Positions 1-6,467 of a stretch of DNA of 23,287 bases are shown piece after piece. The first letter of the stretch is position 1. Each line of letters begins with the position of its first letter. The stretch covers positions 1 through 23,287 of the forward strand of contig JAMOTN010000064.1 of assembly GCA_027062325.1 (NCBI GenBank), in the 5' to 3' direction. A program made the position numbers and the translations under genes. The notes beneath the pieces are model-generated. The model worked only from the letters and a program-made list of their open reading frames with translations, was not told where the DNA came from and did no database searches. The DNA is from a bacterium. GTDB lineage: Bacteria > JAMOTN01.

Positions 1-471
1 TAACCTACTCTTTCCAATTACCAAAACATGTTTTCCCGAAAATTCAAAGTTGTAAAAGTCTAAAATTTCAAACACTGCTTCTACAGGTGCTGGTAAATAC
101 AACGCGTTTTCATCAATAATTCTACAAAAATTCGCAAATAAAACTGCATCAAAATCAAGATCGGGATTGAGCTTACTCTCCAGCAGCTTTATACTTTTAT
201 CACTCAATGGCTTCAATATTAATGTAGGGATACGATTAAGGTTCAACTTTTTTACAGCTGTGTCAGCAAGCTGCTCCTCTTCAATTAGGAGAATTTCTAT
301 CCCCAACTTTATAGCTCTTTTTTTTATAACTTCAAGATAAGCAAGGCTATCTTCAGCAACTGAGTAAACAACAGCCATTTTCAAAGATTCAACATTAGCA
401 CGTAGTTTTTCCAATTTTCTCTTTATTTTATCAAGTATATTCTTAGCTACTATCCTACCCTCAAGCTTCAT
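1..471 (-). CDS. FolD-like methylenetetrahydrofolate dehydrogenase/cyclohydrolase, partial (3' end outside window)
   Basis: An open frame starts at ATG 471 and runs off the left edge; 157 residues are visible. The N-terminus (KLEGRIVAKNILDKI), the pattern SLAYLEVIKKRAIKLGIE at about 42-59 and the onset of a Rossmann loop (GKHVLVIGKSRL, 146-157) match the FolD family, which interconverts methylene-, methenyl- and formyl-tetrahydrofolate in the cytoplasm. An in-frame TAG lies upstream, so the start is fixed even though no good ribosome site is seen. Oddly, the catalytic Lys of the family motif Y-x3-K aligns with Ile49 (Lys50 is next to it). The usual ILVQLPLP is LILKPLS, and PCTP is LPAP. The Asp of the KDVDG motif seems kept (Asp107 or Asp109). 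It is the last visible gene of its operon, 36 nt after the phosphorylase. FolD family membership is fairly secure; enzymatic activity is doubtful. Confidence 0.72.
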   Translation of the reverse strand, partial: MKLEGRIVAKNILDKIKRKLEKLRANVESLKMAVVYSVAEDSLAYLEVIKKRAIKLGIEILLIEEEQLADTAVKKLNLNRIPTLILKPLSDKSIKLLESKLNPDLDFDAVLFANFCRIIDENALYLPAPVEAVFEILDFYNFEFSGKHVLVIGKSRL

Positions 472-507
472 AAACGCTATGGAGCACCACCTTTCCTACC
501 ATGCAAC

Positions 508-1821
508 TTAGTTCTCCACTATATCAAGTATCATCTTTTCTCTCTCTATCTTTTCAGGGAATATAACAACAGACGCAGCAAGCTCTTCCAAAGCTTTTTT
601 CAACTTATTTTCATCGTTATAGTACAATTTAAAAATCACATCTCCCTTTTTAACCTCATCTCCAACCTTTCTCTCGAACCACGCTCCAACACCGTAATCT
701 ATCTCATCCTCTTTCTTTTGACGTCCAGCTCCCAAGAGCATAACTGCACGTCCAACTTTTAACGCATCTATAGCACTAATGTAACCATCCCGAGAAGCTT
801 TAAACTCATAAACCTTCTCTCCTTTTGGAAGAAGTGAGTAATCCTCAACAACTCGTGGATCTCCTCCCTGACGCTCTATCATCTCACGCAACTTATCCAA
901 TGCCTCTCCACTTTCCAGTTTCTCACGCGCTTTTTCCCTTGCCTCATCTATGCTTTCCGCTTCATTAGCAAGGTATATCATCCAGCTGGCAAGTTCTAAA
1001 CATTTATCTGTAAAATGAGGCTCTCCTTTTCCTTTTAAAGTATCTATTGCATCCATAACCTCAAGCGAGTTTCCAACAGCCCACCCCAGAGGCTCATCCA
1101 TATTAGTCAAAAGAGCAACAGCCTTTTTACCTTCCATATCTGCAATTTTCACCATGTAGTAAGCAAGTTCTCTTGCATCCTCAATATCCTGCATGAAAGC
1201 TCCTCTACCAACCTTAACATCAAACACAAATCTGTCAGCTCCAGAAGCCAACTTTTTGCTCATAATACTGGAAGCGATTAAGGGAATACTTTCAATTGTG
1301 GCAGTAACATCACGCAGAGCATAAATTTTCTTATCCGCTGGGGCAATGTTTGCAGTCTGTCCAATCACTGCAATACCAACTTCTTCCACCTGTTCTACAA
1401 ACTCTTCACGAGACAGCTCTACTCTAAAGCCAGGAATTGATTCAAGTTTATCAAGAGTTCCTCCGGTGTGCCCTAGTGCTCTACCAGACATCTTTGCAAC
1501 TATTGCCCCTGCAGCTGCTGCAATTGGACCTACTATCAATGTCGTTTTATCTCCTACTCCACCAGTAGAATGCTTATCCACTTTTATTCCTACAATATCA
1601 GAGAGATCTACTATATCTCCAGAGTCACGCATTACTCGAGTTAACCACAATATTTCATCCTCATTCATCCCATTAAGAAAAACAGCCATTAGAAATGCTG
1701 CCATCTGATAATCTGCAACTTCTCCACTCACATATCCATTTACTAAGAATCTTATTTCTTCCTCAGTAAGAGGAAGTGAATCTCTCTTTTTCTTAATCAC
1801 ATCATAAGCTGTTAATACCAT
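508..1821 (-). CDS. pdp: Pyrimidine-nucleoside (thymidine/uridine) phosphorylase
   Basis: Reversibly cleaves uridine, deoxyuridine or thymidine with phosphate to free base and (deoxy)ribose-1-phosphate in cytoplasmic nucleoside salvage. The 437-residue length is typical. The phosphate-binding motif KHSTGGVGDKTT lies near residues 82-93, followed by MSGRALGHTGGTLDKLES, the nucleoside site ALRDVTATIESIPLIASSIMSKK and the C-terminal domain ending with AVMLLGAGRQKKEDEIDYGVG. An upstream in-frame start at 1851 was rejected because ATG 1821 has GGGAGG at ideal spacing and gives the usual N-terminus (MVLTAYDVIKKKRDS). It begins 22 nt after the M50 protease gene, so the two are probably co-transcribed. 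The sequence resembles the broad-specificity Bacillus-type enzyme as well as DeoA; I cannot fix the substrate preference. Confidence 0.95.
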   Translation of the reverse strand: MVLTAYDVIKKKRDSLPLTEEEIRFLVNGYVSGEVADYQMAAFLMAVFLNGMNEDEILWLTRVMRDSGDIVDLSDIVGIKVDKHSTGGVGDKTTLIVGPIAAAAGAIVAKMSGRALGHTGGTLDKLESIPGFRVELSREEFVEQVEEVGIAVIGQTANIAPADKKIYALRDVTATIESIPLIASSIMSKKLASGADRFVFDVKVGRGAFMQDIEDARELAYYMVKIADMEGKKAVALLTNMDEPLGWAVGNSLEVMDAIDTLKGKGEPHFTDKCLELASWMIYLANEAESIDEAREKAREKLESGEALDKLREMIERQGGDPRVVEDYSLLPKGEKVYEFKASRDGYISAIDALKVGRAVMLLGAGRQKKEDEIDYGVGAWFERKVGDEVKKGDVIFKLYYNDENKLKKALEELAASVVIFPEKIEREKMILDIVEN

Positions 1822-1843
1822 CTTTACCGCCTCCCAAAAGTTT

Positions 1844-2587
1844 TTATACAAAAAATGCCGTAAGTTTGAGAACCACCATAAATATAAGCTTGTACAAAAT
1901 GTGAATTACAGGATTTAATATTCCCAAACTCAACAGCAATATAATTATAAAAAAGCCTGCAAAATCCATTTCAAATACATCCTCTTCCCAATTAAAAATA
2001 GCTGCAAGCATCCTGGATCCATCAAGTGGTGGAATCGGTATAAGATTAAAAGCTGCCAACATAACATTTATCTGCATTGCCATCATTCCCAAATAAAAGA
2101 GTATCATTCTCCCCAATCCCATCTTATACTTAAACATAAATCCATAAGCAATCGAGTACTCCACTCCTCCCTTTGCAACCAATACCATAAATACTCCCCA
2201 AAATATGGCTTGAATAATATTTGCTAATGGCCCTGCAGCAGCTACCCAAAATATTCCCCAACGTCTAGGTTTTAATCTGTAAAAGTTTACAGGTACCGGC
2301 TTCGCCCAACCAAAGTGAAAAAATATTAAGCTCAGAAGTCCAAGCACATCTATGTGATCCAGTGGATTTAAAGTGAGTCTTCCAGCCCTATAAGCTGTAT
2401 CATCTCCGAACAAGTAAGCGACCCAACCATGTGCAACTTCGTGGAGAACCACAGCCATTATGTAAGCAGGAAGTGCTACAAGTAGTGCTACCATCTTTGC
2501 CATATTAAAAACCAAACCACCAGATAATAACTTTGAAATTATCCAAAGTACCACTATAAGTATAATTAGTTTTTGCAACTTACCCAC
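1844..2587 (-). CDS. Site-2-protease-family (M50) membrane metalloprotease
   Basis: A zinc intramembrane protease of 247 residues with about five to six hydrophobic segments. The metal site is VLHEVAHGW (HExxH, about residues 48-55), and the third ligand motif NLIPIPPLDGSRML lies near 181-194. Between them are the family-typical AGRLTLNPLDHIDVLG and FGWAKPVPVN stretches. This is the short YwhC-like branch without a PDZ domain; its natural substrates are generally unknown. The start is GTG 2587, overlapping the end of the tRNA nucleotidyltransferase-family gene by 22 nt, with AGGGAG about 12 nt upstream. A TTG a few codons later or the internal ATG of MAKMVALL are alternatives. All catalytic residues are present, so it should be active. 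Confidence 0.9.
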   Translation of the reverse strand: MGKLQKLIILIVVLWIISKLLSGGLVFNMAKMVALLVALPAYIMAVVLHEVAHGWVAYLFGDDTAYRAGRLTLNPLDHIDVLGLLSLIFFHFGWAKPVPVNFYRLKPRRWGIFWVAAAGPLANIIQAIFWGVFMVLVAKGGVEYSIAYGFMFKYKMGLGRMILFYLGMMAMQINVMLAAFNLIPIPPLDGSRMLAAIFNWEEDVFEMDFAGFFIIILLLSLGILNPVIHILYKLIFMVVLKLTAFFV

Positions 2588-3780
2588 TTTTCTACCAACT
2601 CCCTTTGTTTCATCTCAGACAATCCATTTTCAGAAGAAACAACTTCAGCAATCAAGCGCTTCTTCAATACACCTACCTCTTTTCCAAGAAGTCTTACTCC
2701 CTTCTTAGCTGCAATGTTTATTATATCGTTACCCGACAATTTTACTTGTTCAACTCTCTCTTCAATAACCTCAACCATATCAGTAAACAACCTTGAAATT
2801 TTCTTACCCATAGGACTCAAAATAATATACAATTTGTAAGCTTCTTTTAAATTGTCGATTAAAGCTAACTCTTTCAAAACTTCAATTTCTTCTAAAACCC
2901 TCATCTCCTTCTTTGTAAAAGCAAAACGCTTTGCCAATAGTTCAATGTCATCTTGATCCAATCGTGAGTCAAGAATCATGGACAAAATCGTTATCAAAAA
3001 AGCTTCATTATTAAATTCTTTTCTGCTCCGCAAAAAATTTTCAATCAAATCTCTATTCGGCTTTTTCAAAAAATGAACCACTTCATTCGGAACAAGATTG
3101 TACTCATATATAAATTCTAAGCAATTTATAAGCTTATCCTCATCCGCAATCCGCTCAAACTCTGATCTAATCCTAGCGGGGGTAAGTCTAGATATGTAGT
3201 TTTTATCAAGTAAAATTCGATTAAAAGTTTCTTCTTCAAACTCAAATTCAAAACGCTCTTTATAGCGAACAGCCCTGTAAATCCTGGTTGGATCCTCAAC
3301 AAATGAATCTCTTTTCAAAAAACGTATCAATCTCTTTTTTAGATCCTCTCTACCCCCAAAGGGATCAATTAGCTCCTCAGGCTCTGGCCATAAGCGATAA
3401 GCCATCGCATTTATTGTAAAATCTCTGCGTTTCAAATCATCAACAATTGTCTCTGCTTCACTCACCTTTGGCAAAACTGAAGGTTCAGGATAATACTCTC
3501 GTCTGAATGAAGCTACATCTATCAACTTACCAATCTTTACTACAAAATACTCATCCCAAAATTCCATATCCTCAAGGGGAATATTCAACTCTTCCGCCAG
3601 AAGAATAGCAAAGTGCTTTCTCGAACTTGAAACAACTAAATCGACATCCTTAAACTCCTCTTCTCCTCCTTTTAAAAGCCAGTCTCTTACAACTCCTCCA
3701 ACAAGGTAAAGCTCTACACCCAACTGTTCAGCAATCTTCTTAGCCTTCTTCTTCAATATTGGTAGATTTACCTTCTCCAC
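2566..3780 (-). CDS. cca: CCA tRNA nucleotidyltransferase / poly(A) polymerase family protein
   Basis: A class II nucleotidyltransferase of 404 residues, expected to add or repair the 3' CCA of tRNA. The head domain carries YLVGGVVRDWLL (about 26-37) and the metal-binding DVDLVV (about 45-50). Then come RRDFTINAMAYRL (about 118-130), LIDPFGGREDLKKR and the neck motif DPTRIYRAVRYKERF (about 163-177). The C-terminal tail is helical, with no clear HD phosphohydrolase motif. Sequence alone cannot separate a full CCA enzyme from an A-adding enzyme or poly(A) polymerase. The start is uncertain: GTG 3780 overlaps the upstream GerW-family gene by 41 nt and has a weak ribosome site, while TTG at codon 9 is possible. 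The next gene overlaps its end, indicating translational coupling. Confidence 0.88.
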   Translation of the reverse strand: MEKVNLPILKKKAKKIAEQLGVELYLVGGVVRDWLLKGGEEEFKDVDLVVSSSRKHFAILLAEELNIPLEDMEFWDEYFVVKIGKLIDVASFRREYYPEPSVLPKVSEAETIVDDLKRRDFTINAMAYRLWPEPEELIDPFGGREDLKKRLIRFLKRDSFVEDPTRIYRAVRYKERFEFEFEEETFNRILLDKNYISRLTPARIRSEFERIADEDKLINCLEFIYEYNLVPNEVVHFLKKPNRDLIENFLRSRKEFNNEAFLITILSMILDSRLDQDDIELLAKRFAFTKKEMRVLEEIEVLKELALIDNLKEAYKLYIILSPMGKKISRLFTDMVEVIEERVEQVKLSGNDIINIAAKKGVRLLGKEVGVLKKRLIAEVVSSENGLSEMKQRELVEKWVSCKN

Positions 3781-4129
3781 CTTTTAATCCACTACTCCCC
3801 TTCTTTCCAAGAGAAGAAAGCACTCTTTCTATCTTAGAGGGAATATCACTTTCTGAAATCAAATCTATCCAACTTTTAGCTTCTTTAACCCTTATGAATC
3901 GAACATCATTGCCACTAACTACCAGAAAACCAACCGGTTCCACACTAACAACTCCTCCACTTCCTCCCACCTCTGGATCCCCTTTGCCGCCAACAGCATA
4001 GCTAAAACTCACCTTACTCACGGGGATCACAGACACACTTCCTATCACAATCTCTTCCCCTATAACCAGATTTGCTTTTGCCGTTTCTGTAAGCTGCTCA
4101 AACAAAGCTATTAGTGTTTTTTCTATCAT
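3740..4129 (-). CDS. GerW/YtfJ-family protein
   Basis: A 129-residue protein whose core, VIGEEIVIGSVSVIPVSKVS followed by FSYAVGGKGD, GGSGGVVSVEPVGFLVV and a short hydrophilic end, matches the Spore_YtfJ (GerW) family. The family is named after a Bacillus spore protein but occurs in many non-sporulating bacteria, where its function is unknown. No sporulation gene is seen in this window, and the diderm context argues against that role here. The C-terminal 25 residues are Gly/Lys/Glu-rich and overlap the downstream nucleotidyltransferase reading frame. The ATG at 4129 has GGTGG about six bases upstream. It lies 18 nt after the coiled-coil gene. Confidence 0.8.
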   Translation of the reverse strand: MIEKTLIALFEQLTETAKANLVIGEEIVIGSVSVIPVSKVSFSYAVGGKGDPEVGGSGGVVSVEPVGFLVVSGNDVRFIRVKEAKSWIDLISESDIPSKIERVLSSLGKKGSSGLKGGEGKSTNIEEEG

Positions 4130-4147
4130 GCATAACCACCATCCGGG

Positions 4148-4573
4148 TTATTTATCTTCTGAAGAATTATTTTTTTCATCCTCCTTAGGAGTCTCAGAAG
4201 AGTCCTGCTCTGAAACTACTTTTTCAACAACAGGTTCTCCTTTCTCCGTATTCTCTACACTTTGAGAAAGAGCCTCCATTTTCCTCTTCAAATCTTCTAT
4301 CATTCTCTCTATATCATCTAGGTCTTTCACATACAATTGAGCTTTCTCTTCAAAGTCTGCTCTTTTATTCTTGCTGTATTCATAATACAACTGTCCCAAC
4401 ATAGCAAACTTTGCTTCCCTCTCTTTCTCCAATTCAGCAATTCTAAGCTTAATCTTTCCTATTTCCGTCAAACGCTTGGCCTCCTCTGTAGCCTTCTCTG
4501 TAAACTTAACTGTTGCGTCTTTTGCTTTATTTGCAAAATCTTTCACTTTTTCAAATACGTTTTTAAAATCCAT
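4148..4573 (-). CDS. Conserved coiled-coil protein of unknown function
   Basis: A 141-residue, charged, almost wholly helical protein without signal peptide or membrane segment. Residues 1-40 form an amphipathic Lys/Ala-rich helix (FANKAKDATVKFTEKATEEAKR). Residues 40-105 hold a second helical pair including LRIAELEKEREAKFAMLGQLYYEYSK, which resembles a segment found in small zinc-ribbon/coiled-coil proteins of other bacteria, but no cysteines are present here. The last 35 residues are acidic and Ser/Glu-rich, probably disordered. The ATG at 4573 follows a GGGGGG ribosome site at good distance. It is the first gene of the operon leading to the GerW-family protein and the nucleotidyltransferase. 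No function is proposed. Confidence 0.72.
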   Translation of the reverse strand: MDFKNVFEKVKDFANKAKDATVKFTEKATEEAKRLTEIGKIKLRIAELEKEREAKFAMLGQLYYEYSKNKRADFEEKAQLYVKDLDDIERMIEDLKRKMEALSQSVENTEKGEPVVEKVVSEQDSSETPKEDEKNNSSEDK

Positions 4574-4603
4574 AAATTATCCCCCCTTTTTACATACAGT
4601 AAT

Positions 4604-4632
4604 ATATTAACCTAAAAAATTACATTAGTAAA
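4604..4632 (-). promoter_or_regulatory. Candidate sigma-70-type promoter for the operon starting at 4573
   Basis: On the minus strand TTTACT (4632-4627), a 17-nt spacer and TAATAT (4609-4604) lie between the flgN terminator and the ATG at 4573. Each hexamer matches the consensus at four of six positions. The expected transcript would have a leader of about 25 nt. The region is very AT-rich, so chance matches are likely. Confidence 0.3.
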
Positions 4633-4638
4633 TTAAAA

Positions 4639-4662
4639 GGGCAAGCTCTAACGAGCTTGCCC
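4639..4662 (-). terminator. Intrinsic terminator of the flgM-flgN / outer-membrane operon
   Basis: A perfect 10-bp stem (GGGCAAGCTC with GAGCTTGCCC) has a 4-nt loop and is followed on the minus strand by TTTTAATTT. It lies downstream of the flgN stop and just upstream of the next operon's promoter region. The plus side also ends in a T-rich run, so it could work in both directions. Confidence 0.85.
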
Positions 4663-4666
4663 TATA

Positions 4667-4719
4667 TTTTCATAGTGGATGGGAATCCTGCGAAACTCGT
4701 AGGAATCAACAGTGTCAAA
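4667..4719 (+). repeat. Inverted duplicate of an internal lpxA segment (copy in flgN 3' UTR)
   Basis: Read on the plus strand, 4667-4719 equals the lpxA sense sequence found on the minus strand at 5914-5862: 52 of 53 positions match, including an uninterrupted 45-bp block at 4675-4719. The only difference is A at 4674 where lpxA has G. Because flgN is on the minus strand, its transcript carries this block as antisense to lpxA mRNA. The block starts at the flgN stop codon and ends 4 nt before the terminator stem. It contains no open frame of its own and no transposon ends. Confidence 0.95.
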
Positions 4720-5122
4720 GTGATAATTCTAAACGTCCATAATTTCCCAACAACTCCTTCATTCTCTCAAGACGCGCAATCTTTCCTCTCAAAACTCTTT
4801 TGAATATCCTAATTTTTTCCACTACCTCAACGCTAACCCTGCTGAGCTCTTCCTCAAACTCAAAAAAACCACTCTCTTTCAAAACACTTTCTTTATCCAA
4901 AGTACTGCCTTCAATACGCTCCTTCATCGCTTGAATTGAATTTCTCAAATAGATATAGTAGTTTCCCCACAATTTTTCAAACTGCATCAACCTCTCGGCA
5001 TAACTTTCCCAATTTCCCTCTTCTACAGCCTTTTCTACATCAGCAAAAGCAGCCTTCAACTCACCCAAAGCCTCTCTTAAATCATTCACCTGTTTTCTTA
5101 CTTCAAGAAGCACCTCACTCAT
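4715..5122 (-). CDS. flgN: FlgN-like flagellar export chaperone
   Basis: A 135-residue all-helical protein with long heptad-like helices (LLEVRKQVNDLREALGELK; RVLRGKIARLERMKELLGNYG) and no signal peptide. Its size, helical content and position straight after an FlgM-like gene fit FlgN, the cytoplasmic chaperone for the hook-associated proteins FlgK and FlgL. Sequence alone gives no unique motif, so the name rests partly on context. The ATG at 5122 was chosen because AGAGG sits about eight bases upstream; starts at 5158 and 5164 lack a ribosome site. The stop codon TGA lies inside the inverted lpxA duplicate, so the original C-terminus may have been altered when that segment arrived. Confidence 0.55.
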   Translation of the reverse strand: MSEVLLEVRKQVNDLREALGELKAAFADVEKAVEEGNWESYAERLMQFEKLWGNYYIYLRNSIQAMKERIEGSTLDKESVLKESGFFEFEEELSRVSVEVVEKIRIFKRVLRGKIARLERMKELLGNYGRLELSL

Positions 5123-5169
5123 ACTATACACCTCTACGAACCTCCACAAGGCTTTCATGAGCAACTAAC

Positions 5170-5544
5170 TTAGAAGGACATCAATCTGTCAATCACTCCA
5201 TCCTCTATCAATTTATCCGCCAACTTATCAAGATCTATTTTGTACTCTCCACTTTCCAACATTTTCTTAATTTTTTCCACTTTTTGCTCATTTATATCCA
5301 TGGTATTTTTTACAACATCAGCTGCTCTTCTCATCAAACGTATTTTTCTGACAGAATCAGCATTCTGCCCCATTAACCCTCGAGCACTTATCAAATCTGA
5401 AACGGATGCCTTCTTCCCTAAGCCTTCAGCCTTGGAAGTATCTACATCCTTACCTTTCCTCTCCAACCTCTTCTTTTCATCAATTTTGGTGTCAACGCGC
5501 CTGTATCCTCCACCTGATCCAACTCTTCCTATTCCCCCCATCAT
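5170..5544 (-). CDS. flgM: FlgM-like anti-sigma-28 factor
   Basis: A 124-residue protein whose C-terminal third (KVEKIKKMLESGEYKIDLDKLADKLIEDGVIDRL) matches the FlgM signature, the part that binds and holds the flagellar sigma factor FliA until the hook is complete. The N-terminal 40 residues are Gly- and Lys-rich and probably disordered, as in other FlgM proteins, though this one is somewhat longer than the usual 90-100 residues. The ATG at 5544 has GAGGG at suitable distance; the in-frame GTG at 5553 abuts the ribosome site and was rejected. flgN follows 47 nt after its stop. A sigma-28-like promoter lies upstream at 5606-5632. Confidence 0.82.
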   Translation of the reverse strand: MMGGIGRVGSGGGYRRVDTKIDEKKRLERKGKDVDTSKAEGLGKKASVSDLISARGLMGQNADSVRKIRLMRRAADVVKNTMDINEQKVEKIKKMLESGEYKIDLDKLADKLIEDGVIDRLMSF

Positions 5545-5588
5545 AGCAACCACCCTCTTTTTTCATCGGGTTCTCTCCTGAATCTCAT
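5541..5588 (-). CDS. Possible 15-residue leader ORF overlapping the flgM start
   Basis: An ATG at 5588 behind GGGGGGAG opens a frame MRFRREPDEKRGWLL that ends in TGA, overlapping the flgM ATG in the string CTATGATG. The arrangement would allow translational coupling to flgM. It is too short to judge by composition, and nothing else supports it. Confidence 0.2.
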   Translation of the reverse strand: MRFRREPDEKRGWLL

Positions 5589-5605
5589 TTCTCTCCCCCC
5601 TTATT

Positions 5606-5632
5606 TTTTCGTAATATTTCATCAGTTTTTTA
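5606..5632 (-). promoter_or_regulatory. Candidate sigma-28 (FliA) promoter upstream of flgM
   Basis: On the minus strand TAAA (5632-5629) is followed by exactly 15 nt and TACGAAAA (5613-5606). The flagellar sigma-28 consensus is TAAA-N15-GCCGATAA, so the -10 box matches at five of eight positions. The predicted start near 5600 would leave a leader of about 55 nt before flgM. flgM and flgN are commonly under FliA control in other bacteria, which makes the site sensible, but the match is modest. Confidence 0.35.
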
Positions 5633-5684
5633 ATAGGGGCCAGCTGCCTTTTAAAAATTAGACAACATCTTCAACATTACTTTC

Positions 5685-6452
5685 TCACCTCATAGGCTTT
5701 ACATCATCCCACTTCTCAAAAAACTCTACAAAAATCTCCCCTATTCTACCCCAACTTTTTACCTCCTTAAGAACCTCAGCCAACTTAGGTTTTTCTCTGT
5801 ATAGCTTATATACTTTTTTCGCCAGATCTATCTCTTCTTTTAAGAATCCACACCGATTGAGTTTGACACTGTTGATTCCTACGAGTTTCGCAGGATTCCC
5901 ATCCACCATGAAAAAAGGAGGAACATCCATAGTAATTTTGCTCATTCCACCAACCATGGCATATTTCCCAATTTTTCTAAACTGATGTACTCCAGCCTTT
6001 CCAGCTATAACTGCATAATCATCCACAATAACATGTCCTGCTAACATGGCTGCCTGAGACATTATAACTTCATTTCCTATAATGCAGTTGTGGGCTATAT
6101 GAACATGTCCCATTAATAGATTTCTATTCCCAATTATTGTTTTTTCTCCTTCACCAGTCGCAACATGAATGGTTACAAACTCTCTTATTACATTTTCATC
6201 TCCTATTACAACGCAGCTTTCTTCTCCTTTATACTTTAAATCTTGGGAATCTTCTCCAATAATTGCATAGGGGTATATCTTGTTGCTTTTCCCTATAACT
6301 GTGTTTTTTCTAATGATGACTCCTTGCATAATTTCTGTATCTTTCCCTACTTTAACCTCTGGACCTATGTAAGCAAACCTTCCAACTTTAACTCCGTCGT
6401 CTAATTCAGCCCTCTTATCTACATAAGCAGTTTTATCAATATAAACTGCCAT
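5685..6452 (-). CDS. lpxA: UDP-N-acetylglucosamine acyltransferase LpxA
   Basis: Catalyses the first step of lipid A synthesis, transfer of a 3-hydroxyacyl chain from acyl carrier protein to UDP-GlcNAc. The 255-residue protein has a hexapeptide-repeat left-handed beta-helix (residues 5-180, repeats such as IGPEVKVGKDTEI), the catalytic-His region GHVHIAHNCIIGN near 114-126, then AGHVIVDDYAVIAGKAGVHQF and the helical C-terminal domain after DVPPFFMVDGNPAKLVGINSV. The length is normal. ATG 6452 was preferred over GTG 6461 because GAGG lies eight bases upstream of it. It follows lpxC-fabZ by 15 nt. lpxB and the UDP-diacylglucosamine hydrolase, which often follow lpxA, are not in this window; flgM follows instead. 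An internal 53-bp piece is duplicated in reverse at 4667-4719. Confidence 0.96.
   Translation of the reverse strand: MAVYIDKTAYVDKRAELDDGVKVGRFAYIGPEVKVGKDTEIMQGVIIRKNTVIGKSNKIYPYAIIGEDSQDLKYKGEESCVVIGDENVIREFVTIHVATGEGEKTIIGNRNLLMGHVHIAHNCIIGNEVIMSQAAMLAGHVIVDDYAVIAGKAGVHQFRKIGKYAMVGGMSKITMDVPPFFMVDGNPAKLVGINSVKLNRCGFLKEEIDLAKKVYKLYREKPKLAEVLKEVKSWGRIGEIFVEFFEKWDDVKPMR
5862..5914 (-). repeat. lpxA source copy of the inverted duplicate
   Basis: This segment encodes the conserved LpxA stretch MVDGNPAKLVGINSVK at the junction of beta-helix and C-terminal domain. Since that stretch is conserved across LpxA proteins, lpxA is clearly the origin and 4667-4719 the derived copy. The two copies are about 1.14 kb apart and in opposite orientation, enclosing flgM and most of flgN. 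Confidence 0.95.
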
Positions 6453-6467
6453 TCCTACCACCTCATA

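Noticed and set aside
1822-1851. Upstream start extending pyrimidine-nucleoside phosphorylase by ten residues
   Set aside because: The extension has no ribosome site and the internal ATG has a strong one; the family N-terminus matches the internal ATG.
4667-4719. Miniature transposon or integration site as the origin of the duplicate
   Set aside because: The block has no terminal inverted repeats or target duplication and derives exactly from lpxA coding sequence, so a local inverted duplication explains it better.
5638-5652. GGGGCCAGCTGCCTT as a terminator between lpxA and flgM
   Set aside because: It is mostly a short palindrome (CAGCTG); a true hairpin would have only three base pairs and no following T-run on the minus strand.
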